From Mugil cephalus (taxonomy: Eukaryota; Chordata; Actinopteri; Mugiliformes; Mugilidae): a DNA stretch of 64,000 nt. The notes beneath the pieces were generated by a model. That model was not told where the DNA came from, made no database searches, and was given only the letters and a program-made list of their open reading frames with translations. The stretch's first letter is position 1, and every line of letters begins with the position of its first letter. Position numbers and translations under genes: made by a program. The stretch covers positions 2,486,001 through 2,550,000 of the forward strand of contig NC_061773.1 of assembly GCF_022458985.1 (NCBI RefSeq), read 5' to 3'. Below, one piece after another: positions 1-12,281 of the stretch.

Positions 1-79
1 ATGTTAAAAAGTATCGCAGTGTGAGTAGTGATCATTTCTTTTGTGCATATTTTCAATATGTCTTCATTTCTCTTTGCAG

Positions 80-3000
80 AAAAGACCTTTGTCCTCAATA
101 ATTCGGGAAGTATGTGATGGGTAAGAGTGATCTACATTTTAAGAATTTATAGATGTTTTTTTTAATTGTCTGTTCAATTATCATGTGTGAAAATATTGGA
201 CGGCAGTCGGAATGTCTATGATGCAAGACTAAAAAGGCATAAAGCAATGACAGCTCTTGTTCCTGTAGTGCTCACTCCTTTCACACTTGTGTAGACACCT
301 ATGTTGTCATTGACTGCAACACTTTACATAATCCTTCTTACCAAATATTTATAAGCTGTATTTATTTGGCTCCACTGGTGCTTTTGTTTCTCATGGTTTT
401 GCAGTTTAGCAATGAATGCTGCTAATTTTCTCTCTCTCCCATCTGCCTCTCAGCTGTGCTGCATCTACCCACTGCCTCCCTTTACCATATGAAATGAAAA
501 AGTCTTTGCACTTTGCTGTTAACACCCACCAGATAACTCTCCTCCACAATCTCTCAATGTGCCACTCGTGTAAATACGAATGCTGGAGGGAACAATCTGA
601 CTTTGAGCAACCTTTTGTCCACGCATACAACAGCATGCTGCATTATAACGTTTGGGTTGAATTGATTTTTTTTCTGTTCTTTTTTTTGTATTCAAAACTA
701 ACACTGAATTTTTAATTCTTAGCAAAACTCCTTTCTCTGTTTGTGTCCTCAGCTGGTCTTTGTCAGGATCAGAACAGTTCGCCCTGCGTTATGCTGACGG
801 TCCTCAGCTGTATATCACTGAGCAGGTGAGCATCCCTTTTTCCTTCCTGACAGTGTGTGGATGACATTGTAAATCAGTACTGAATTGAAGCGTTCTTCCT
901 TTATCATGTTTCAGAGCCGTGGGGACATTAAGAATGGGACAATCCTTCGATTAGCGATTTCTCCCGTGAGTTGACCCTGTTTCCGTTTGCACTCTTACCC
1001 AGAATCCTCTTTGAGTGAATTGAGCCTTTCAGGACATGCTGATATCTATTTCTTAACCAACCTGACAGTATGTCCCGGTGGTAACCTTCTTAAAGGATGA
1101 GAGGTGTTGGAAATGTGAATTGGCATGGCAGGAGCCTGTAACTGAATAATAATATTTTGGGCAAAAATAAAAGAAAGTGTATTGAAATTAGAATTAACAC
1201 GATGATAATGCATGAATCCAAATTCCTTTTAATGCCACACATATATGCACATTGCATTATTGCATCCCTGGTATATATATTTACAAGAGATTTTAAAAGA
1301 TGTTAATATGAGTGGCAATTAATCACGATTAAATATATGTATTGACTAACCTAATCAAAATTTTCTGACGAATGCTGATCTCTGTTCAAGTTAGATTAAT
1401 GCAGAGACCAGATGGGCGAGACGAACTGTATCATGAAAGTTTTAGTTTCTGCAGGCTCGTGCTGCTCGTCAGCTCCTGGAGAGGATCCAGTCTCACGGTA
1501 TCGATGCTCGCCTCGAGGCTCTGAAGGAGCTCGCCAAGCTGTCTGCGGACCCAACGTTTGCCACAGAGTTCATCAACATGGAGGGCATAGGGACACTGGC
1601 TCGTCTTGTAGAGAGCGGCACCCAGTGAGTAGTAGTTTTGACGTTGGTGTTTGACAGCGACAATAGTGAACTTTTGACTACGTAGAATTCGTGACTTCTA
1701 ATCCAGGCTTTTGTTTAGAGCTAGTGTTGGAACCTAATAATTAGATTGTGACATAATATTATCCTTTTGTTCCAGTGTTTGTATACCTTTTAAGTCAAAC
1801 TAGATGTTGAAAAAATGATGTGAAAAGGCAGGAACTGACTGTCCTTCAATTCCTTTAGCTTCGGTGAAATGCTGGCCTTCACTCTCACTGCCTTCCTGGA
1901 GCTAATGGATCATGGCATTGTGTCCTGGGACCTTATCTCCCTCTCATTTATCAAACAGGTACCTCCTCCAACAAAACAGTAATTCATCAGACACATCAGA
2001 GTTTCACAGTAACTCCTCTGGACAAATCTCTTTTTGAAATTTTCAAGGTCTGTCTCATTCTTTTTTCTCATTGCACTCTTATTAATCACTTGATCCTCCG
2101 TTCTTCCCAAATGCCGGAAATGAGTGGGTGTGGTTGCCTAGCAACTCCTTGCGTTATATGCAGGTCCTACAGTGTGTGTGTATGTGAATAGTTTTCTTAT
2201 GAAACTTCACTGTAGCCTTGAGAGAAACTTACAGACCTATTGATTTGGCCTTCTCTCTCAAATACCCTGTTAATTGGAATAAAACATATTCTGCTGTTTT
2301 TTTTTTAACATTACAAGCTGATCTGACAATAATTGTGAGTCTAACTGAGAAAAGCACAAATGATACGTTAAAGATTCAGAGTTACCTCCATTTTTTTCTG
2401 TCTTCTCTGTCCTCATTCAGATTGCGGGCTACGTGAACCAGCCGATGGTGGATGTGTCCATCCTGCAGCGCTCCCTGGCCATCCTTGAGAGCATGGTCCT
2501 GAACAGCCACAGCCTCTACCACCGAGTGGCCCAGGAAATCACTGTGGGACAGCTCATCGGGCACCTGCAAGTGTGAGCACACACACACGCACAGGGGCTT
2601 CTCGCACTCTGATATGGGGGGTATAAGGGGAGAATGTAGCAGTTCTGGTAACTTTATAAATAGCACTGCTTATACTAGCAATATTGTGATTGAAAGGGTG
2701 AGTTTTAGTTGTTAGATGAAGATGCTAGTCCAACAACAGTGCAGGTGTTATTTATCCTATTGACTATCCCGCTATGGAATAAATACAGGCTTATGGTATT
2801 ATATTATTCCATACCTTACCTTACTTTATCTAATCGTACCTTACCTTACTTAACGTTACTATATTAGTATCGTATCGTAGCGTAAAATAAAGAATAATTT
2901 TCTTAAAATGGTTTTGTTGAAAAGGAGACTTGTAAATACCCTGCAGTCATCTGGTGCATTTGTATGAATTGTATTTGTGGGTTAAACTGAAAAAGTAAGT

Positions 3001-6000
3001 GTAAATGTAGTATAGCTGTTTAAATCCTATTGTTAGCCTGTAGTTGAAATCCTGTGTAGAGATTTTCAGAGCATGATGCTTCTAACTGGTTGTTACGCTC
3101 TTGGATGTTACTTCAGGTCAAACCAGGAGATCCAGACCTACGCCATCGCCCTCATCAATGCTCTTTTCCTGAAGGCACCAGAGGACAGGCGGCAGGTTAG
3201 TGCTCTCCACTCCCAGCACAGTGAGCCCGATTCAGGAATAGGACCAGATACCGTGTGTATATAGTCATAACTGGAATACTGATGTCCCAATCTGAAAAGC
3301 CAGACACTGGCTCACTGTGACTGATAATGTCTGTAACCACAGGCTAGTTGAAGCTAATCTCACAAATACACGTCTGTCTGCCAGCTGTCATGTTGTGGAT
3401 TCTATCACCGCTGTAATGACACACTCACTCAAAGATAGTGCTCACCTTCCTTTGAAGGTTGTACATTTGTTATGCTGCAGTATAGCTAAGTGAGGCAGAC
3501 CAGTCGCCCAGCTGTAATAGACCCCTGGAAGGAAACTCTTACTTACCGAGTACCAAGTACCAGGATTTGAAATTCAACAAAAGGAATCTTTCTGTTAACG
3601 TGAGGGACTGAATTTAATGTTATTCAGTGCTCCACAACCCAGCGATGTTTGGAAATAGTAAATCAACATTAAATGAATCCGAAATAGCTGAATTATAACA
3701 ACTAGTTACTCTTACAATGACACTTTAATAAATTGAAATTTAGAAAAAGAGAAAGATCATTTCTTTTTCACACAAACAAATGTACAAATACCGAAGGAGT
3801 GAGTGCTTCTGTGTAGTATGTCACCGCCGTTGTCTTATTTTCCTGTGCTCTCCTTTGACATTTATCCCAGACCACATTGTGCATACTTGCATAGCCACAT
3901 TTACATTTAATTCTGTTTCACACACTGTGTTGTGTAAAACTGTTTCTAAAACTTACTTCATATGAACATAGGTTTGCCAGTCAAGCTAAATAACGTGTTA
4001 CTCTTGTATTTTAACATCTTTACGCTAGGACACCTTAAAATTGTTGATCTATGAAGTTCATCTAAACTTTGAATTAATGCATGAGGACTTTCAATACGAA
4101 TAAATGCGAATGAGAATAGGACAGATTGAAAATTGAACAGTAGAAACTAATTTCAGCACATGATAAAGTCTCATTTATATAAAGAAAAAATATGACTGTA
4201 ACATGTATCTCATTGCTGTCATAAAATATTATTGCATAAACAATTAAGATGTAATTTTTCTTTTAATGTTTTGCTTTTGCTCATTTTTTGTTCCTTTTCC
4301 TTGAACATGATGCATAAAAAACATTTTCTTTCTGTTGGGAAGATCTCTCTGATCTGCATCAACAGTATCTGATGAGAGACTGAGGATAAATTGTGTATGA
4401 ATTTATTGTGTTAGAAAATGTACAATACAATTTACATGCAGCTATCAAAACGTTACGTACACTAGTTAAAAAACAAATCCACTAATACAACAGTCTGCAC
4501 TAAATCTTAGCTTTGTGAAAGCTGTGGTCTTGAGCGTTGGTTTAAAATAACAAAGATAGTTGTTGAATCAACTGTTTTTCAGTTTTCAAAAGGAAGGAAG
4601 GTTTGCTTCAGTAGACATAATGTACACTGATCAGCCACAACATGTTGACTACTAACAGGAAAAGTAAATAACATTGACCGTCATGTAACAGTACAGTGTT
4701 CTGCTGGAAATCCTTCGGACCTGGCATTCGCGTGGATGTTACTTAGACATGTGCCATGTACTGATCAAGTATCTGTGGGATGATCCACAGAGGCCTCTCC
4801 CCTCAACCCATAGGACCCAAAGCCCTGGGGTGTATACAAACATTCAGTTCAAACTGAATTTAGTGCAAATAAATATGGCAATAATATTTTGCAAATATCC
4901 CAATGCAGAAAGAACTGTTTTGAAAGATTGAAAATTCCAGTGAGTGTTTGAAGACACTGGGTAGAAGAGGTGTAGTATTGTTAGAATTCATTTTATATTG
5001 GGTCAAACATTTCCATTATGACCTTGTCACAAACAGGATGTTTGGACAGTTGGTCAGCTCCAATTATTGACCACTGGAGGGCGACATGACTCAGTTGTAT
5101 CAATAGATAGAAACATACAGTGCAGAACATGCATCACTGTATGTGGCTGGTTCTGTTAAATAACTCTCTCTGCCAATTAACACTATTTACTGAATTAGTT
5201 TAAAGTTAAAATGTAGATTCCTCTGTTCTTACAACAAAGAATTGCAGGAAGGATGAATTTCTTGATAAATATGCTGGAGAACCAGGACAACCCCAATGAA
5301 TTTCATGCATGGTGGTTGTTTTAAGGAACACCACCTCCTCTGAGTGTTGGTACTGTTTCTCGACAAATGAATAAATGCATGACTGTCAGATGCTCAGGAC
5401 ACGCGAGGCGATGTTTTGTGACTGTGTGTTATGCCTATTTGACATGATGCTGTTTTCTTATTCCATGCTGCATGCTGTGCCCCGTGATGTGTCCCTGTAT
5501 CTCATGGTCCGTGTGGTATATTCTTTGTCCCCATTACCGTTACACCCATGTCCCTCCTCCCTGCCCTCAACCCACAGGAGGAGTATACTAACCCGCTGGA
5601 GCAGCACCTCACTGTGAGTACGCATCCCTCAGCAGCAACACATGCCATCTTTTCCACACCACAGTCCTTCTCCTCCTCCACTGTCTAGCTCTTTTTGTTT
5701 CATGGAAAACCATCGCATGATCCATCCCATATGAACATAGAGCCACGACTTGCTGCAGCAGCAGACGTTAGAGTTAATTTAGTTAAACTATGCTAGTTCT
5801 ATTTGGGGGAAATGGGTTAAACCAGTGATGGAAGCCATGCATAAGGATATTTCTGCAGAAATAACCTTTTACTGTGGGTACACTTAAGTAAAGTTGAACT
5901 ATTTTCTGTGTAGTAAAGCATCATTTGATTTGTGTGTTGCCATAATGCATCTCTTTATTCTCAGGAAATGGCAAGCACTTTGGCTCAGAAGCACCTGCGG

Positions 6001-9000
6001 TCCATCATCCTAAATGTGAGTGTCTGAAATTGAATAACACGAATAACATATTTCTGCCAATTTCTGCTTCAGAATGAACTTTCTGCTCTGTAAGCTATTC
6101 AGGCGAAATTATGTTTGCAACTATGTAAAATTAATATGCTGGAAAGGCTTCTGTAAACAAATTATTTCTGTTCCTTTGAAACCATCCTGTGTTTGGATGT
6201 AGTTTCCTCACTGGGACTAAGAGTTAGTCAGCATTTGGGAAATAGAAAGCTTTGCTCACTTGGAGAGCTGTGACACGGAACCAGCAAATGTGATATGGCA
6301 CCAAGCCCATGAAGTGGAACAAAACATGCTCTGAAATGATTCATTTTGGCACTTGTCTGGAAGTGGCTGAGTGAACTGGCTGCAAATGCTAATGAGGGAG
6401 ACCCTTGAGTCTGGCCTCTTGGATCCAGGAAGTGTTGTTGGAGTGACTCCTGCATTGTGTGCCCTGTTAATGAGGCCTGGTTACCTAGTGGCCATTGACA
6501 GTGTTCTGTGTTATCATTGGTTTTGGATGCCGTATTGTTTCATTAGTCCATTTATTTTTGTTTTTATGACAGTTGATAACTGCAGACACTCATCATACAG
6601 AGTGTCAGTACAAGTACAGTATGATGCAATGTGTTTAAATTTAATAGAAGAGACACTATTCGGCCTTTTAATTTTTGCTTCTGCTTGCCGTGATGAGCTG
6701 TTTATGTACACAGAAGCATGCCAAGTGCATTAACAACATTGCTCTTCTTTTCCAGCATGTTATAAGAGGAAATCGACCAATCAAAGCAGAAATGGCACAT
6801 CAGCTGTATGTGCTGCAGGTGCTGACCTTTAACCTCTTGGAAGAGAGAATGATGACCAAAATGGACCCAAACGACCAGGTAAGCATCTGAAGTAACAGAC
6901 TTTCCATTTATTTCTTATTAAAACTGACTGCAGTAAAACAAATGTGCCATAAGTGGTCGTGTGTGATATGCTTAAATGAACAAGCTTAATTGAATGGTTA
7001 ATAGTCTGCATTCTGAAAAAGAGTAATAATCAGAGACAGCCTTCTACCAGTGGAGTATACACTCCGATACATCTGCTTCAAGTGTAACAAGTGGACCAGA
7101 AAATTGAAGTTTTCTTATTTTTGCCAGTGTTTGTTCACAGCCATCTGCTCGCCACAGATTGACCTATCCTTTTTATGGTTTCTTTTATTATGCTGCTGAT
7201 GTAGTGTTAAATGTGTTCCCGTTTATGCCTCTGTGCTGTTAAGATGTTGATTTTCTGTCCCAGGCTCAGAGAGACATCATCTTTGAGCTGCGTAGAATTG
7301 CCTTTGATGGAGAAAATGACCCCACTGGCACGGAGAAGAGAAAGGCCATGTACACCAAGGACTACAAGATGCTGGGTTTCACTGTGAGTCTCCATCACGG
7401 ACTTTGAGTTTGTTCCAATTGAAGTGAATGATAAACAGGAATAATTTTAGAAACAGATACAATGATATCACTGTTTTAAATGTAGAACCATGTGAACCCG
7501 GCTATGGACTTCACCCAGACTCCTCCAGGGATGCTGGCTCTGGACAACATGCTGTATCTGGCCAAGGTTCACCAGGATACGTACATCAGGGTTAGTATAT
7601 ATTTTTAGATTTTCTTGGTTCCCAGTCAGAATAGCAGAATTAATGTGTTTCCCTGCTCATTGCAGATTGTCCTGGAGAACAGCAGTCGTGAGGATAAGCA
7701 TGAGTGTCCCTTTGGTCGCTGCGCCATCGAACTCACTCGAATGCTGTGCGAGATACTCCAGGTCGGAGAACTACGTAAGTCATTCTGTAGATGTTTTCAG
7801 AAGCTTACTTTAGTGCAGGATAGTGAAGAAGAATGCTTCTCTCACACCAGTCTTTTTATTTTATAATTGTAAACCTTCCCTATAGCTAACGAGGGCTGCA
7901 ATGACTATCACCCCATGTTCTTCACCCATGACCGGGCATGGGAGGAATTCTTTTGTGTCTGCATCCAGCTTCTTAATAAGACCTGGAAGGAGATGAGGGC
8001 CACAGCTGAGGACTTCAACAAGGTCTGAGATTACAGTACTACCACAGGCTTTACACAAGTTAAATTATGCGCTCTAAAGCAGCTTTCACTTTCAGCATTT
8101 TAACACCAGTCTGAAAGATTACTGATGACTAATACTAATATTTATTTAAGCAGATACAAAAAAAAAATGGGCACAAAACAAAATAATTTATTCTTTGACA
8201 AAGACAATTATCCGAAACGTGCTATTAGCAAATAATTAGAGATTGGGTTCAGGGGTTCACGTGCCTGACGGCTGTTGCTCGTCAAGTTTTGTGCTCCTGA
8301 TCTGGAGAAAAACCTAAATCTCCTCCCAAAATTGCAAGAACCAGAGTTTAGAAATGTCTTGTTGCGTGTATGCAGTGTAATATTAACTATGTGCGGTGTG
8401 ATCTTGACCGTCTTTTAGAAGACTTTCTTGTCTGAAACTGCACAACAGCAAATTTATAATTTAAAAAAAAAATGTAAGTAAGTAAAAAGCGTAATCGTAA
8501 TTTTTTTTTTTTTTTTAATGTTTAATTTAAAAAGAAAATACTGACTGCTGTATGCTGTACAGTGTGTGCTATTTTTATGTCTTTGTGGGTCTATTGATTG
8601 TGATTGATTCTGTTTTGAGCTACTTACAATTGCCCCTGGGGGACTAAAAGAGTGAACTGAATTGAAGTGATATGATGATCCTCCCTCATGCAAAAACTGA
8701 CAAACTGCCAGAGGCCCCTCTTCAGCCTTTTGAGGATTGGGAGCTATGTTTTTTTTATTTTTTTTATTTTTTTTACATTACAAAAAAATGTGTTTTGAGA
8801 CCATATGAGGTTAATGCCAAGAAACCTGTAGCTGTTGATGTGGACGAGTTGCGGTGGGATGAAGTTCTTTTCTTGGTGTTGATGCAGCTCCATGATATAA
8901 GATGCTGAACCTCCTTTCTGCTGCTGTAAACTGTTGGTGAATTAGCCAGAGTAGGGCTTATTTTTATCTGTTGTCCCTCAGCATGCTTGCATACTGATGT

Positions 9001-12000
9001 TAGCATTTAGCTAATAGTATCACTGTGCCTTTGAATAGCAGTTTTCATTTACATGTTGGTTTCTGCTGCTGTGAGTCATATTAAAATAGAACTTTTCCTC
9101 TCTCAGATTTATATATGAGATACATTTTATTCGTTCAAAGATAAAACTCTATGTTGTCATATGCTTTTGGTCAAGTAATGCTATGATATGACATGCTGGG
9201 TTGTCACAACAGTAGGTGATCCACATTACTGATTACCCACCATCTGTCCAGATGATGTTCGTTCGGTACACAGGCTTCACGTTGCTTCACTTCACTGCCG
9301 TAGCTGCTGATGTGCTCCTGTGTGTGTCTGAGCTGTGGAGCAGTCTGCTGAAATGTTTCTGGTTTATTAAATAATACATGACAACTACTGCGTATGTAGA
9401 CATATATTCAGTGAAATGAACAGGGCAACATGAAAACTTTTAGATCATTAAGTGTTTTAAATATTGATGTCTGTGAGCAGACTCAGTGTGTGAATGTGAG
9501 AATGATGCTTCTGTAATTTTGATATTATTCATGGTGGATTAAAAAGCAGGAGATAGATCTGAAAATGTTAAGTGACTGTATGTGTGTAAATCCTCACCAG
9601 GTGATGCAAGTGGTCCGTGAGCAAATCACCAGGGCTCTGGCAATGAAGCCGTCGTCTATAGATCAGCTGAAGAACAAACTGCGAGGCCTCAACTATTCAG
9701 AGATCCTGCGTCTGCGGCAGTCAGAAAGAATGAGCCAGGATGACTTCCAGTCTCCACCTATCATGTCAGTCATTTCTAGAATCTCTTACTGCTGCCATCA
9801 TTGTAGTTTAGATTGATAAGATTAAGACGTTTTTATTGGCTTTGTCTGGTAAAAAATGATTGCAGTTTAGCAGCTCTCTTGTTCAAAAGCAATAAAAATA
9901 AAAAGATATACATGCAGCAATACACAATAAAATGTTATATGATGTATACAAGTAAAGCACATTGTAACACACAGATAAATGTAATTAGTAAAGTGACATT
10001 CATATGCAGAATTTTAAAACAATATTACATAAACAAGAAAAAATAGCAATTACAATTTTGCTTATTTTTCCATAATAGTGCAGATTACACTAGAGGACAG
10101 GTATGGGGGCTACTCTACAACAGTCGTATGAAGGTGTAACGGTAGAATCTGTTTTTCAGATACACCTCTATAGTGTTCTTGGCTCTTTCCACCATTTTTG
10201 GAGACACAAACTAACTAACTAAAATACTGCTTGGCTCCAAACTCTTCTCTGTCCCTAGGGTAGTAAATAGTAGAGTATTGTACACGTGTGTGCCTGTGTT
10301 CCTGTTGCTCATGCTTTGTTTGTGCTGCAGTGAACTGCGGGAGAGAATTCAGCCTGAGATCCTAGAGCTCATCAAGCAGCAACGACTCAACCGGCTGTGC
10401 GAAGGGAGTTGCTTCCGTAAATTGGGGAACCGCCGCAGGCAAGGTGCATACAACATGTCAACACAGTCACCTCTCTGTTCCCCTCTCTGCTGAAGGAGTA
10501 CAACTGCTTCTGATTATCAACTAAGCACTGCGTTCCCCTTCCTTCTTCACAGAGAAGTTCTGGTTCTGCCGACTCTCTCTGAATCACAAAGTGCTGCACT
10601 ACGGGGACTTGGATGAGTCACCTCAGGGTGAAGTGCCTTTTGAGCTCCTCAGTGACAAGAGTAAGATGCCTTGAAACTTTTATTCCTCCAAGGGGCTCCG
10701 TCTCTCAGCTAATAAATCTATCATATTATACCAAGTCACACCTGAGCTTGCAGATCAAACATATTAATCCTGCACCTGTCAGGAGGTTGACCTAAATAAA
10801 TTGTGTGTTTATGTGGTCTGTCTCATCCTAGTTCCCGTCTCAGATATCAAGTCTGTGGTGACAGGGAAGGACTGCCCTCACATGAAAGAGAAAAGTGCTC
10901 TAAAACAAAACAAGGTACTGTCGTTGTCATTTATTTAGCTCCTGTTCACCCTTGGCATTAATATTCTTCCTGGGTGACCTGATCAGTTGGTTTACAAACA
11001 GCTGCTGTCTGCAAACAATAGGCCGCTGTCACTGGTTCAGACCCCTGAACAGAGCTGTTTGTATCGTAGAAACTGTTTTGAGCTGTGTCCTTAAAGCTGC
11101 TCATCTGTAATCAGATCACCCAGGACAAACGTTAACACCAGGTCTGAACAGACCCATAGCTGTCTCTTCGTTCTTTGTCATCTCTCAGTGTACGAGCTGC
11201 GTTTTTAACCTGATTATCCTGATTCTCTCAGGAGGTGCTGGAGTTGGCCTTCTCTGTCCTCTATGATCCAGATGAAACACTCAATTTTGTTGCACCCAAC
11301 AAATATGAGGTAAGCTGTTTGTACTCGAGACATCACAGTAGTTGTGGATTAAACTCATGGTAAAGACCACACCAGTGGGTCTTCAACCTAAACTGATTAA
11401 TATTTTTATGTTACCTCTGGCTCAAATCACTTCTATTTGACTTTTGTGTGGTTTTGTCTCAGTTCTCTTATCATTCTTAATCTCTTAAATCGTCAAGCAG
11501 CCGTTTTCACTGACAAACCTCTAAATAAATTGTGCTGTAAGTTACTTTCCCAGCAGGAAAGGCACACAGACAAAGTTAACAACCAGCTGGTGAGCACAGT
11601 GAAGCATTTAGTAACTAAAGAGCCAGATATTTCCCTCAGGGGTTGGTGGAGTGCAGAATGTGAATGAATATCAGACGTACATTTGCCAGGTGGCCAGAAA
11701 CATCTCCAAATGAATGCTAATGCTGTTCAGTGTTTGCCACGTATGTAAATTGTCAACAGATTTGCCATAAGGTGATGAAATGTTCACGCTGTGTTTAGAG
11801 CTTGTTTTGCTCCATCTCTAAAGCCAGAAAAGCAATTAACTACTTTAACTAAAGAGCTTGTTTTTCGTGTATTGGCTGTGTATTTGTTCAGCTGAAGTTC
11901 AAATAGCAGCTCAGTTAGAAACATCCACATTTAAATACAAATACATGTTGATAATTTGCTTTATTCTGGGTTAATGATAAGTGATTCATGTGCAACTTGT

Positions 12001-12281
12001 TGGGTATTCGTTACATAGAGCTGCTGTCACTGGTAGCATTTTACACACAATGGTTACACTTATTGGATGTTTGTGTGCAGTATTGCATCTGGACTGATGG
12101 GCTGTGTGCGCTGCTGGGCAGAGAGATGGGCAGTGATCTGACGCGCAGTGACCTAGATACTCTCATCAGCATGGAGATGAAGCTCCGCCTCCTCGACCTT
12201 GAGAACATCACAATCCCAGAAGCACCGCCTCCCGTGCCAAAGGAGCCTAGCTCATATAACTTCACCTACAACTACAGCTGA
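80..12281 (+). CDS. elmo2: ELMO2-like engulfment and cell motility protein, 5' partial
   Basis: ELMO proteins bind DOCK-family exchange factors and help activate Rac in phagocytosis and cell migration. Twenty coding exons are visible: 80-120, 753-825, 915-965, 1455-1624, 1859-1958, 2421-2572, 3117-3195, 5578-5613, 5965-6015, 6756-6878, 7264-7383, 7486-7590, 7666-7774, 7886-8022, 9601-9764, 10331-10443, 10553-10660, 10832-10914, 11232-11309 and 12081-12281. All phases join, giving 697 residues and a stop. From the family, the order is N-terminal Ras-binding/armadillo region, central ELMO domain, PH domain (around the exons at 10553-11309) and a C-terminal Pro-rich tail. The tail reads [13 protein letters not shown], which fits ELMO2 better than ELMO1 (PPPIPKEPSNYDF), as does YDPDETLNF. 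About 26 N-terminal residues lie left of the window. The exon at 5578-5613 adds 12 residues not found in the usual protein. The donor after 8022 is weak (gtctga). Confidence 0.93.
4623..4825 (+). mobile_element. Tc1-derived MITE, 3' truncated copy
   Basis: The copy begins with the terminal repeat TACACTGATCAGCCACAACA and shares the internal text ACATTGACCGTCATGTAACA and a GATGATCCACAGAGGC block with the copies at 26873, 34408 and 59125. The right terminal repeat is missing. It lies in the elmo2 intron between 3195 and 5578. Confidence 0.75.
5578..5613 (+). other. elmo2: 36-nt candidate cassette microexon of elmo2
   Basis: The 36 bases encode [12 protein letters not shown]. They are preceded by a pyrimidine-rich tract ending in acag and followed by the strong donor gtgagt. 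Both flanking exons (ending at 3195, starting at 5965) join in phase 0, so including or skipping it keeps the frame. The usual ELMO1/2 protein runs directly from the KAPED..RQ segment to the EMA..LAQK segment, without this insert. Tissue-regulated splicing is inferred from length, phase and splice sites only. Confidence 0.7.

Noticed and set aside
6371-6733. 120-codon ORF in an elmo2 intron
   Set aside because: It lies between two well-supported elmo2 exons, shows no domain and is not preserved by any splice logic.
80-12281. Assignment as ELMO1
   Set aside because: C-terminal [11 protein letters not shown] and YDPDETLNF match ELMO2 rather than ELMO1.
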